From: Szabonella sp046295215 | Lineage (GTDB): Bacteria; Pseudomonadota; Alphaproteobacteria; Rhodobacterales; Rhodobacteraceae | DNA length: 64,000 nucleotides | Direction: 5' to 3' | NCBI GenBank assembly: GCA_046295215.1 | Contig: JBKBNP010000023.1 | Location: 4,015-68,014, forward strand | Shown here: positions 17,201 through 24,629 of the stretch, one piece after another | Layout: each line of letters begins with the position of its first letter | How positions within the stretch are numbered: the stretch's first letter is position 1 | Program-made: the position numbers and the translations under genes | The notes under the pieces: generated by a model | The model's database searches: none | What the model was told of the DNA's origin: nothing | What the model saw: only the letters and a program-made list of their open reading frames with translations

Positions 17201-19659
17201 CCGAAGGCGGTGGTGTTGAAGCTGTTGTCGGTGATCGTCTGCTCGCTCTGCACGGTCGAGACGCCTGCGGCGCCGCTGAAGGCGTTCTCCGTCACCGTCA
17301 CCACCCCCGGAAGGGTTGAAGCGGTGATCGAGATGGCGCTGGACGGATTCGGACCTTGGGTGTGGAAGACGTTGTTTTCGAAAAGCGCCTCGCCAATCTG
17401 GCCGTTCTCGACGCTGAAGCCGCGGTTGCCGAAGAAGTTGTTGTTCACGAACTCGATGTCGTGACCCGTGCCCGAACCGACCGTCGTGATCGTGAACGCG
17501 GTTCCGACCTTCGAGCTGACGATGATCGTGTTCTCGACGCGGAAGGTGCCATTGATCCGGACGGCATCGAAGGCCTCGCCCTCGATGCGCAACCCGTCGA
17601 TGGTCAGGCCGTTCATTGTCGGGACGCCGCCACCGAAGGTGAACTTGCCCTGCAGAATGGTTTCGCCAACCGTACTGCTGGTCGTGCGGTCACCACCAAC
17701 TCCGGCAGAAACGCCCGCCTGCGCGCCCTGGATCGTCAGGCCGGATTTTCCGGAAACGTCCACCGTTTCGGTGAACACCCCCGACCCCACGATGATCGTG
17801 TCGCCATCGGCCGCCGCATCCACCGCCGCCTGGATAGACATGCCCGCAAGCACATGGAACGTTCCGGCAGGCGTGCTGTCGAACACCACGGCGGCCACGT
17901 TGGTCAGGCTGATCGACGCGATTTCGGCAGGGGTCAGCCCGTCTGCCAGCACCACGATATCGGTGCCCGCCCCGCCATTAACCGTGTCACCCGGCCCGGC
18001 ATGGATCACGTCATTGCCAGCGCCGCCGCTGATGTTGTCAGCGCCATCAGTGCCATAGATCGTGTCATTACCAGACCCGCTGAGGATGTTCATCACACCC
18101 GTGGTCGCCCCGTCCAGCGCCACGTTGCCGGTGCCACCCACGTCGAAGGATACCGCCCCGGACAGGCCGCCCAAGTTGAACTCGGTGCCGACATCGGTGA
18201 ATTCGTTGTCGGTGATGGTGTCCAGCACACCCGAAGTCGGGTTGCCGATGGAGATGCCGGAACCGGCGACAAAGAAGGCGTTGTTCGACACGCTGGACAC
18301 ATCATTGGAATAGCTGTCCAGATTGATGCCGGTGCGGGTGTTCTGGAAGGTGTTGCCGGAAATCTCGATGGCCGCACCACCGCCATCGGTCCAGATCCCC
18401 CGGCCCCAGGCCGCCGTGCCAAAGGCGCCGAAGGTCATGTCCGGATCACCTGCAAACAGGTTGTTGGTGATGGAAATGCTGCCCGAGGACAGGGTGTTGG
18501 TGAAGATCGCGATGTCATGCAGACCGCCGGTATTGCCGCCGACAACCGCGCTCTCGAAAACCGAGTTGGTGATCTCGTGGCCCGCCGCACTGGCCACGGT
18601 GATCAGCTTGAGCCCGCTACGCATCGCGATGGGCGTGTCATTGAGGAACTTCAGGCCGTCCAACACGACCGCACCCGACCCCGAGATGGTGACCTGCCCC
18701 GCAATCACCGCCTCGGCGCCACGCGCGGCATCGGTTCCGGCCAGGCCCGCATTGGGCCCAGTGATGGTGACTCCCTTGTTGATCGTCAGGTTCTCGTCAT
18801 AGGTGCCCGCGCCAACGACAATCGTATCGCCCGCCGTCGCCGCGATCACCGCCGCCTGGATCGTCGCGAAAAATCCGCTTTTGCCGTCGATATAGACCGA
18901 GGGACCGTCATAGATGTTGTCGGCCAGGATCGCTGCGGGATCGTAGGCGCCGGCGGCGTCGACGACCGGTTGCCCATCGGCGCCGAAATCGTTGCCGCTC
19001 AGCGTCGAGCCTGCGCCCCAGAGTTCGATCTGGGCATATCCCGCCTCGCCCTCGAAGATGTTGTCGGTGATCGTGTCGCCCGTGCTTTCGACCCCGGCCA
19101 GCAGGCCAGCGCCAGGGGCACCGTTGAAGGTGTTGCCGGTGATCGTGTTGCCCGACGCGGTGGAGCCCGGATTGCTGATGGCGCCATTGATGTAGAAGAT
19201 CGGTTGCGGCCCTGTGCCGGTAAAGGCATTTCCGTCGATCAGGGCGTCGGTCAGACCCGTCGTGCCGTCGGTCCCTGAAAGGAACGCATGTGCGCTGCCA
19301 CCGTTGACCGTGTTGTTTTCCAGCGTGAGGCTCGTGTTGTTTCCGACCGCATAGATGGCGGCGAGGTCGATGCCGACCGCGTTGATCGTGAAGCCCGAGA
19401 TGGAAACGTTGTCGACGCCTGTCGCGATCCGCACCGCAGATCCCTGGTTTACGCCGGGGCCGTTGATGACGGCACCGCCCGCGTTCTCCGCCTCCAGCGT
19501 GATCTCCTTGTCGATGACCACATTGCCATAGACCCCGTCGCTGACGATGATCGTATCGCCCGGATTGGCCGCAGCGATGGCCGCCTGGATGCTGGTAAAG
19601 GTCGTGATGTCATCAGCGTCAATGTCGTTGATGTCGACGAAAAGGGTCTGAGCAGGCAT
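11230..19659 (-). CDS. giant secreted protein alternating beta-helix and RTX modules
   Basis: This 2809-residue protein has no Sec signal peptide and is very rich in Asp, Gly, Asn and Thr. A right-handed beta-helix start motif of the form IQAAI..A..GDTI.V..GTY occurs five times, near residues 20, 265, 606, 1149 and 1520. Each is followed by parallel beta-helix-like repeats (LTLENNTVNGGSAH, TITDNEFTDVG). Blocks of RTX nonapeptides (GGxGxDxLx) lie between or after them, near 525-600, 900-1115, 1430-1500 and 1850-2035. Two cadherin-like segments (about 2085-2310) precede a long RTX array (about 2315-2720) and a C-terminal tail ending TLTQDDLLLPI. This points to calcium-dependent folding after type I secretion. 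A surface adhesin, matrix protein or polysaccharide-active enzyme is possible; no catalytic motif was recognised. AGGAG 8 bases upstream supports the start at 19659. Confidence 0.88.
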   Translation of the reverse strand: MPAQTLFVDINDIDADDITTFTSIQAAIAAANPGDTIIVSDGVYGNVVIDKEITLEAENAGGAVINGPGVNQGSAVRIATGVDNVSISGFTINAVGIDLAAIYAVGNNTSLTLENNTVNGGSAHAFLSGTDGTTGLTDALIDGNAFTGTGPQPIFYINGAISNPGSTASGNTITGNTFNGAPGAGLLAGVESTGDTITDNIFEGEAGYAQIELWGAGSTLSGNDFGADGQPVVDAAGAYDPAAILADNIYDGPSVYIDGKSGFFATIQAAVIAATAGDTIVVGAGTYDENLTINKGVTITGPNAGLAGTDAARGAEAVIAGQVTISGSGAVVLDGLKFLNDTPIAMRSGLKLITVASAAGHEITNSVFESAVVGGNTGGLHDIAIFTNTLSSGSISITNNLFAGDPDMTFGAFGTAAWGRGIWTDGGGAAIEISGNTFQNTRTGINLDSYSNDVSSVSNNAFFVAGSGISIGNPTSGVLDTITDNEFTDVGTEFNLGGLSGAVSFDVGGTGNVALDGATTGVMNILSGSGNDTIYGTDGADNISGGAGNDVIHAGPGDTVNGGAGTDIVVLADGLTPAEIASISLTNVAAVVFDSTPAGTFHVLAGMSIQAAVDAAADGDTIIVGSGVFTETVDVSGKSGLTIQGAQAGVSAGVGGDRTTSSTVGETILQGKFTFGGGVPTMNGLTIDGLRIEGEAFDAVRINGTFRVENTIIVSSKVGTAFTITTVGSGTGHDIEFVNNNFFGNRGFSVENGQIGEALFENNVFHTQGPNPSSAISITASTLPGVVTVTENAFSGAAGVSTVQSEQTITDNSFNTTAFGVRVFESIDNVITGNSFTGSGSGILLVNGTGPRAGLGFADNTIEDNEMTGMGGTSFFNNTAANALLGINTIDGVDYLTGTLVLAGNGAVFAPVTGTPGSEFLTGTENDDLFIASGGNDTLDGLGGSDTIDMSAAGSGGAFVDLHAGLAFSTATGIDSLISIENVRGSSGNDGLFGDAGANTFFASGGTDVIDGRGGVDTYDASAATGDMEVNLVTGEVAGAFTATLTSIENISTGSGADEVTGSAADNTISTGAGNDVISLVGGMDVVDAGAGYDIVAFAGVRDAYTISWDGTTATVDDGDGNVATITNAERLDFAASSVFLVSPGSSAYTTIQSAINDAADGDEVLVSAGTYAGAMIDRDVTVSGAKAGVAGYDDLSTSGVARDATGETVLTSGFLFGDGVTTKVDGFRFENTNAVNTMASFTAQDITFVNNVIADGNNQFFGNAGDFGIALISRNFIESAVGNGLQVNSMGNGTATISDNLFNGTGTGAAAVNANGIGSFSFTGNVVLNTSSHGIQVAGLMGTVTIDGNIFENTVLSGATDRGAISVAAPQDFTGDLTITNNTVTGSPIALAYRGAPDADSTANPATIDGNDFSGATVAIAHTGNAADNVLTGGGEASEFRGFAGNDTFVVGGGDDTVDGGGGIDMVIVGGTGATFVLAGGGWEVTGDDGTDTLENVEIVLEGGGAGARTLLVGNGGFAQIAEALAVAQDGDTILVAEGTYAGGFTVSVDNVTIMGIGDVMIEGAFRSSNGIAEGGVSEFLQGSSGGYHNASQTGIMVSANGVTIQSLAIDSFGYGMHLTSNIDGLTLRDVDFSGGVTGIRKATAATVTNLTIEGGSFTDMQHGMTVYKADGAAGRLTGFTVDGTAFSDLNEKGIYLETGSNVLITGITMEDVGAYGRTLSFGGNGTWGNGIDINLKYSGGVPESNIVIEDFTMTNVGTSTGAGTPHLGGAAITVKVRDDAAAYNTNPALYTGTVTIRDGSIDGTSVGIRQGEPGKAVAGPALVVTGVTIEDAVIAEIDNVTTAPLTVTLGAGNDSWSAAGTTTGRVVMSGGAGDDALAGGAGADSLTGGAGDDTLLGGAGDDILVGGLGDDVLEGGAGADILNGGAGSDTASYASSDAAVDVNLFLSTANGGHAAGDVLASIENLTGSVHDDTLTGDDGANRLDGGDGDDLLSGGAGNDTLIGGAGDDTLDGGTGSNLLFGGDGDDTASFALDWEAYTVTRSGSVYTVVRGADTTIVTGVETFLFNGVSFDVVGEPDSIVSPAAPEIVSIVEIGEDEDGDDSTFEVTENAEIGMTPVARITADDANLAGGDTLTFSLHDAEGNPYTGPFALENITVTTADIGVSGEIDYETATSHSIVVRVTDASGASTEQTITVGVIDVNEPPGGGLGLAAWTPDSMEQGTRRAVLAPLAVVEDPEGDTLTFTLTSAPLQGRLLLDDVEVAVNDDLTRAQLDALVYEAPETTSSFEAQFAVSDGTNLPVPLTLTLNVTAPVNDLLTGTAAADYLDGAAGNDTIFGLAGNDTLYGGSGDDLIHGGSNEDEIYGGDGNDTLFGDGSADLIYGGDGDDYIDGGGSSDTIYGGDGNDTLYGGGSADLIYGGDGDDFIDGGTNNDELYGGDGNDTIHGDTGSDTIHGDAGADLLYGGDANDLVFGGADNDTIHGDNGLDTLHGGDGDDLIFGGSQDDLIFGGDGDDTLHGDGSSDTIFGDAGDDVIYGGGSADHLYGGDGDDFIDGGTNNDVISGGDGNDTLYGDSGNDTINGDAGDDLIYGGDAMDELRGGEGNDTIYGGANEDTIHGDEGDDLLYGDGSSDLIYGGEGNDTIYGGGSADTLYGDEGDDYIDGGTNNDLIFGGDGNDILIGGTGNDTLYGGDGDDTLDGGVARDVLFGGAGADTFVFRSASDIGLGSQSDTIGDFESGVDKIDLVDLAGDTSGTLVFIGTAEFDGTAGQLRYDDVTGALHGDMSGNGIADFTLLLTGAPTLTQDDLLLPI
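11540..12700 (-). repeat. 27-bp (nonapeptide) RTX repeat array with longer-period structure
   Basis: About forty tandem 27-bp units encode GGxGxDxLx nonapeptides. A longer unit is superimposed: the segment FIDGGTNND recurs three times, 14 and then 12 nonapeptides apart (about 378 and 324 bp), usually just after GGGSAD units. This suggests that the array grew by duplication of multi-repeat blocks. Confidence 0.85.
13600..14040 (-). repeat. second RTX repeat block within the giant gene
   Basis: Units such as LAGGAGADSLTGGAGDDTLLGG and ILVGGLGDDVLEGG repeat at nine-residue spacing, interrupted by a non-repeat stretch (SYASSDAAVDVNLFLS) characteristic of RTX blocks. The block separates the fifth beta-helix from the cadherin-like region. 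Confidence 0.8.
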
Positions 19660-20121
19660 TTGGAAAACTCCTCGCGGGTCAAATAAGGGGCGCGAAAGTT
19701 CTCAAGCAGGATCGACAAACAATACTTACACATGACCGGAATGCGGCATCCGGTTCGGGTCATTCAACAACGTTTCGATCAGGCCTCAGCAGAGCTTTCG
19801 GTTGGTATGGAAGTTATAAACAGAGCCATCCTTTTGAAAGCAATTAATTCCATCTTAACCATAATGCGCCCTATTTTCGTCATATTCTGCAGTGCCGCAA
19901 ACATGCCAGTTGGTTCTTCGGTTGACAAATTGCAACCATGAATTGCAGTGCCAAGTTTTTGCAATTCCTATTCCGCGAGTCCCAATGTTCATGCTTAAAT
20001 TGATTCGACTTCGACAGCGAAGCAGGACAAGCCACCGAAAGTGCGGGCAGAATGCCACAAAATGCAGATTTTGCCTCATGCTGCGGCGCAGAATGCTGAA
20101 ATGCCGTGTTTTCGGGAAAGT
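19660..20121 (-). promoter_or_regulatory. AT-rich intergenic leader of the giant gene
   Basis: This 462-bp gap holds no credible gene and is clearly more AT-rich than its surroundings. It lies between two minus-strand RTX genes, so it should contain the giant gene's promoter. A possible -10 (TATAAC, 19818-19813) and -35 (TTGCTT, 19843-19838) are 19 bp apart, longer than ideal. Three AATTGCA heptamers occur at 19928-19934, 19941-19947 and, inverted, 19960-19966, which could be a regulator cluster. Confidence 0.4.
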
Positions 20122-22995
20122 TCAGATCAGAATGATGTCCGCGGCTGTCAGTGGCAACCCCGGCTGCAGGATGGCCATCCTGATGGGCGCCCCTGTTCCC
20201 GACCCGTCGAAATCCCATTCCAGAACCCCACTCGCCGCGTGCCAGAGCAGGGTCGGGGCCGTGGTCTGTGCTGCAAGACCGGTCTCAAACTGCAATTCGC
20301 TTCTTCCGGTTGCAAATATTGCATGCGACAATATTAGAAGGTCTTCATATGGTGAATAATCAGGGAGGCGGCTGTAATTGGTTGCAGTCGGCCGTGTTGA
20401 AAAGACAAAGTTGTCTGACCCTGCACCGCCATAGACCCAGTCCGCCCCCGTGCCGGCGTCGATGATGTCATCCCCGTCACCACCATAGATTGTGTCATTG
20501 GCCGACCCGCCAAAAATCGTGTCGTTGCTTGCGCCGCCGTAGAGCCTGTCCGCGCCGCTATTTCCATGGATCAGGTCATTGCCAGTGCCGCCATAAACGG
20601 TGTCCGCACCGCTGCCGGCGTCGATCGTGTCGTCGCCGTCGCCACCATAGATGAGATCGGCACCCGACCCGCCAAAGATCAGGTCACGGTCGGCGCCGCC
20701 ATAGACAGTGTCCGCGCCGCTCCCGGCGTCAATCGTGTCGGACCCTTCGCCACCATAGATGAAATCTGCGCCCGTCCCGCCAAAGATCAGGTCGCGCCCG
20801 GTCATTCCGTAAATCAGGTCATCGCCGGAATCGCCGTGCAGCGTATCATTGCCGGAATGGCCGTAGAGCGTATCGGCATGGGCGCCGCCAAAGAGCAGGT
20901 CAGCCGAGCCCCCGCCCCGCAACACATCCTGCCCGCGCCCCCCTTCCAGCGTGTCTGCCCCACCTTCGCCGCGCAGGTCGTCGTCACCATCGCCCCCGAA
21001 GATCAGATCGCCCCCGGCCCCGCCCGACAGGCTGTCTGCAAAGGCGCTGCCCCGCAGCACATCCGCCGAGGCCCCGCCTACAACCGTCGCAAAACTGCCC
21101 TCAAGCGTGAAATCGACACCGTCGAGCCGCCCCTGCCTTGCCGCAAGATCGACAACCACCGGCGTATCGAGGGCGGCAAAGACCAGCGCACCCGGCATTG
21201 CCCCCTGTTGCGCGATCACCTTGCGGGCAGGATCCGCCAGCGCCTGCGCCGCGTAACCGCGGTTGAAATACTGCGCGCCGCCATCGTGGCCCGAGTCACC
21301 CTCATGGTCGCCGTGAAGGGCCAGCCGGGCCTCATGCACGGCAAACCCTGCCGATGGGGCCGGATGGGTCAGGACGATGCGCCAGAGGCCTGCGGCTTCC
21401 TCGCCCCAGGTCGCCACGGAGGAAAAGGTGAAATTCAGCACGGTCTTGCTGCCAAGTTGCTGCAGGTTGGGCGCTATCCGGGTCAGCGTGCCGGAAGGGG
21501 ACTCCAGCGTGATCGCCATGTGCCGAAGCTGCGCGCCGCTGACCGAAAGCGACAGTTCGACCCAGCCAAGGGCAAAGTCCCGGTCCGGGGCCGCCACTTC
21601 GACAGCCAGTTCATACCGCAACCCGTCCGCCGATGATGCGGGCCCGGCGACAACTTCAAGGCGGATCTCGTTCTGCACTGTGGACTGGCGGTCCCAGACA
21701 GCGGCAAGGCGGACCGCCGCAGCCGCGTCCAGAATCCCGAATCCGATGTCACGGTCGAACACCATCCCGCCGCCGTTGAGCATCCGTGCCGCATTGGCAA
21801 ACGCGCCGCCTCCGGCCGGTCCGGGGGCATCGTCGGGCGTTGCCGCGCGTGCGGTCAGCGCGAGGATCTTCTGGATGTCGCGATAGCCAAGGTCGGGATT
21901 GACCTCGAGCATCAGCGCGACGGTTCCCGTCACCAGCGGGGCGGCAAAGGACGTGCCCGCCACCATCGCCTGCCCGGCCGCCCCGATCTCCAGCCCGTCC
22001 GCAGTCATCAGACCGATACCGGGTGCCGAAAGCAGCAGGTTCGCGCCGGGGCTGGAAAACAGCGTGGCCTTTCCCGCAGCATCGCTGGCCCCGACGGCAA
22101 TGGTGTGGCGACTGTTGGTCAGGTTGTGGAAGTTGGAATCGTCGCCAACGTTGACGCCGCCGATCATCAACCGCCCGTTCCCGCCGGCAAAGACGATGGT
22201 GGTGCCAAGACCGTCCCGCCCCTCCGCCACCGCCTGCGACAGTGCCGCCGCAAGCGGTGCAAGCGCCGGACTCCGGAAGTTGTCGGCGAAGGCCCGGGTG
22301 AACCCCCAGCTGTTGTTGGACACATCGAAGCCCGCCTGTCCCGCCAGGGCAGCGGCAACACCGGCCAGGTTCACATTTGAACTGAAGGGGATCTGCGTTG
22401 ACTCGATCACCGCAGCGGGAGCCACCCCCATGCCACCGATCTCATTGTCGATGCGCCCCGACACCAGCCCCGCGACCCGGGTGCCGTGCGGATCGTCCAC
22501 GCCCGGCACGGTGGATGTGCCTGTGTCCCCCGCCGCGAACAGGTCAAGCCCCCCGACATGACTGTCGGCGAGGTCAAGGTGATACCGGTTCACGCCGCTG
22601 TCCACGATCCCGATCCGCGTGCCCGCCCCCGAAGCCAGCGCCCAGGCTGCGGCGATGTTGGCCCCGCCCGCATGGATGCCGGACAGCCACCAGAACGCGG
22701 TCGGGAACCGGCTGTCCGCTGCCGCGAGCGGGAGCGCAACCGAGCTTGCCGCGATCGACAGCGCCTGCGTCTCCGGATCAGACTCAAGGATCTCGGCGAA
22801 GGATCGGTCCTGCACCCAGCCGAGAATTTCCTCTGTCGCCTGCCGAGGCCCGGCTAGAGCCGCGGATGGTGCCACGGGAACCACTGACGCCAGCGCGGGG
22901 AAAGACCCGGCCCCCGGATCTGCCGCCCCGGGCAGATGCGACGGAAGGAGAGCCCATGCCCGATCCCCGGTCTGACCTGCACCGCCCTGTGACAT
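20122..22995 (-). CDS. RTX subtilisin/kexin-like serine protease (S8, P-domain)
   Basis: The 957-residue protein has an N-terminal S8 peptidase domain with all catalytic motifs: Asp in IGIVDSGVN (about 132), His in DDPHGTRVAGLVSG (about 170), oxyanion Asn in FAGGNG (about 273) and Ser in VAGTSFAAPLVTG (about 349). A P/Homo-B-like domain follows (about 440-560; ELAVEVAAPDRDFALGWVEL, WRIVLTHPAP), as in proprotein convertases. Then come some two dozen RTX nonapeptides and a tail resembling type I secretion targets, ending LTAADIILI. It lacks a Sec signal peptide, which fits type I export. The start at 22995 follows an AGGGGGG stretch; a start at 23055 would add 20 residues. It lies directly upstream of the giant RTX gene on the same strand and could process it. 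Confidence 0.9.
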   Translation of the reverse strand: MSQGGAGQTGDRAWALLPSHLPGAADPGAGSFPALASVVPVAPSAALAGPRQATEEILGWVQDRSFAEILESDPETQALSIAASSVALPLAAADSRFPTAFWWLSGIHAGGANIAAAWALASGAGTRIGIVDSGVNRYHLDLADSHVGGLDLFAAGDTGTSTVPGVDDPHGTRVAGLVSGRIDNEIGGMGVAPAAVIESTQIPFSSNVNLAGVAAALAGQAGFDVSNNSWGFTRAFADNFRSPALAPLAAALSQAVAEGRDGLGTTIVFAGGNGRLMIGGVNVGDDSNFHNLTNSRHTIAVGASDAAGKATLFSSPGANLLLSAPGIGLMTADGLEIGAAGQAMVAGTSFAAPLVTGTVALMLEVNPDLGYRDIQKILALTARAATPDDAPGPAGGGAFANAARMLNGGGMVFDRDIGFGILDAAAAVRLAAVWDRQSTVQNEIRLEVVAGPASSADGLRYELAVEVAAPDRDFALGWVELSLSVSGAQLRHMAITLESPSGTLTRIAPNLQQLGSKTVLNFTFSSVATWGEEAAGLWRIVLTHPAPSAGFAVHEARLALHGDHEGDSGHDGGAQYFNRGYAAQALADPARKVIAQQGAMPGALVFAALDTPVVVDLAARQGRLDGVDFTLEGSFATVVGGASADVLRGSAFADSLSGGAGGDLIFGGDGDDDLRGEGGADTLEGGRGQDVLRGGGSADLLFGGAHADTLYGHSGNDTLHGDSGDDLIYGMTGRDLIFGGTGADFIYGGEGSDTIDAGSGADTVYGGADRDLIFGGSGADLIYGGDGDDTIDAGSGADTVYGGTGNDLIHGNSGADRLYGGASNDTIFGGSANDTIYGGDGDDIIDAGTGADWVYGGAGSDNFVFSTRPTATNYSRLPDYSPYEDLLILSHAIFATGRSELQFETGLAAQTTAPTLLWHAASGVLEWDFDGSGTGAPIRMAILQPGLPLTAADIILI
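20420..21085 (-). repeat. RTX nonapeptide array of the protease
   Basis: Tandem 27-bp units encode motifs such as LIFGGDGDDDLRGEGG and a recurrent TIDAGSGADTVYGG unit, which appears three times with small changes. The array presumably binds calcium outside the cell. Its units resemble those of the neighbouring giant gene, so recombination between the two genes is possible. Confidence 0.85.
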
Positions 22996-23531
22996 GGCAT
23001 CGCCCCCCTTGCACCTGCCTGCCAACCGGCTGCGCGACATTCGGGCCAGACCCACAGGTCTGACTTCAGGTATGTGTTAATGTTGGGAAACCCTCTGGAT
23101 CGGTCATCGGGCCCTTGCCGACCCGAACGGCACCACAATTCTTGCCGATGCCTCCCTCGGGCATCCTGAGGCGATGGCACTTAACAAAGGATCAATGCCA
23201 TCCCCCGAATTGCGCGGCATTTTCGCGATTCCGCCCGTGCGCGCCCGCTGCCCCCATCCCCGGCAGGGCCGCCAGCGCGCGGGGCGGATCGGCCATGATC
23301 CGAAACGGCGGGCATCCTCTCCTGCAAAGGCGGCGGGCGAAGCGCATCAGTCGGAGCGAGGGGGCAGGCTCGGGCCAGTTCGTCCTGCGGCTCAGGGCGA
23401 AACCCGCGAGCCGCAGACCTGACGGGAATGGCCGATGACCCCTGTGATTGCCGGGTCGGTCAAACGCGCCGTTGCGTCTGCCGTTCGACGCCGGGTCTGG
23501 TGCAGGGGATCAAGAACTGTCGGGTGCAGGA
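22996..23531. other. gene-free interval between the LysR gene and the RTX protease
   Basis: Short open frames are present here, but none has a ribosome-binding site, a recognisable motif or convincing composition. The only structure I note is a small dyad, CAGACC-CACA-GGTCTG at 23047-23062, about 50 bp before the protease start. It could lie in that gene's leader. Confidence 0.5.
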
Positions 23532-24416
23532 TCAGTCCCGGGCGGCCGTCAGCCCACCGCTGCGCGCAAGGTCCAGAAAGGCGGATACCAGCTTGCCGCT
23601 CCTGCGTTCGGGAAGGCAGATGATCGATTCATCCATCGTCAGGCCGGATGCTCCGTCCAGTTCGATCCGCTTCAGCCGTCGGTCCTCTCCGAACTCCGCA
23701 GCCGAGACAAACCCGACCCCCGCCCCCGCGGCCACGATCTCGCGCACCGCTTCGCGTCCCTCGGCCACGATGACCGGCTGAAGGATCACGCCGGCCGCCG
23801 CCGCCGCCTGCTCCAGCTTGGACCGGGTCCGCGATCCCTCCTCGCGCAGCACCAGCGGCAGATCCTGCAGGTCGCGAAGGGACAGGGACGGGCGGGTGGC
23901 GACCGGATGCGTCCGCGCGGCAAAGGCTATGATCGGACTGCACCCCAGTTCCACGATCTCGAATTGCTGCTGGTCCGGCAGTTCGCCCAGAACGCCGAGA
24001 TCCGCCTCGTAGCGTTGCAGCGACGAGATGACCGCACCGGTGTTTCCGGCCTGCACGGTGATCCGCACGGACGGATATTTCTGCCGGAACCGGGTCAGAA
24101 GATGCGTCAGGTGATGCGCTGAATCCGCAATGATGCGCAGATTGCCCGACCGGAATGCCAGACGTTCCGACAAGAGGTCATGGGCCTCGCGCTCGTTGTC
24201 GAACATCCGTCGGGTGATCTGCAGGAGATGTTCACCTTCCGGTGTCAGCGTGATCTGCTTGCGCGCGCGACTGAACAGCAGGACATCATATTCATCCTCC
24301 AGCTTGCGGACCTGGTCGGACACCGCAGGCTGGGTCAGGCGCAACGCCTCGGCCGCGCGGGAAAAGCCGCCCGTCGTGGCGACGTAGTGGAAGGCGCGCA
24401 ACTGGACATATCGCAT
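23532..24416 (-). CDS. LysR-family regulator of the aminoethylphosphonate locus
   Basis: The 294-residue protein begins MRYVQLRAFHYVATTGGFSR and carries the LysR helix-turn-helix (AAEALRLTQPAVSDQVRKLE, residues about 20-39). The rest is a two-lobed effector domain (GNLRIIADSAHHLTHLL). It is divergent from phnW, the usual arrangement for LysR activators of phosphonate genes. The effector is inferred to be AEP or phosphonoacetaldehyde. I chose the start at 24416 because LysR proteins begin a few residues before the helix-turn-helix; the frame remains open upstream. A T-N11-A box lies in the shared intergenic region. Confidence 0.9.
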   Translation of the reverse strand: MRYVQLRAFHYVATTGGFSRAAEALRLTQPAVSDQVRKLEDEYDVLLFSRARKQITLTPEGEHLLQITRRMFDNEREAHDLLSERLAFRSGNLRIIADSAHHLTHLLTRFRQKYPSVRITVQAGNTGAVISSLQRYEADLGVLGELPDQQQFEIVELGCSPIIAFAARTHPVATRPSLSLRDLQDLPLVLREEGSRTRSKLEQAAAAAGVILQPVIVAEGREAVREIVAAGAGVGFVSAAEFGEDRRLKRIELDGASGLTMDESIICLPERRSGKLVSAFLDLARSGGLTAARD

Positions 24417-24538
24417 GAAGGCCTCCAGCCAATAAGAATGGATGATGATGCCTCTTGTTGTAACGATTCCACCTATGCCGCGCAATGCCGGAAAGCGCCG
24501 GACCCGAGGCCGCGCAGAGTCGTATCACGACCAGATCT

Positions 24539-24557
24539 TCATAATTCAGGCATATGA
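24539..24557. promoter_or_regulatory. LysR-type T-N11-A box upstream of phnW
   Basis: TCATA and TATGA arms flank nine bases, which satisfies the T-N11-A pattern (T24542 to A24554) of LysR binding sites. The site is about 73 bp before the phnW start, in the AT-rich divergent promoter region. A second small dyad, GTCGT-ATC-ACGAC, sits at 24519-24531. The pairing of two dyads is typical of LysR recruitment and activation sites. Confidence 0.45.
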
Positions 24558-24629
24558 TTTGATCTTTTTTATCGATTTTACAAATGACAACCGGAATGCG
24601 AAGCAAGGGCATCTGACAGGAGGATGACC

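Noticed and set aside
11230..19659. AlgE-type mannuronan epimerase
   Set aside because: The beta-helix/RTX layout is similar, but I find no YGFDPH-like catalytic motif.
23174..23422. 82-codon plus-strand frame between the protease and the LysR gene
   Set aside because: It has no ribosome-binding site, no similarity that I recognise and biased composition.
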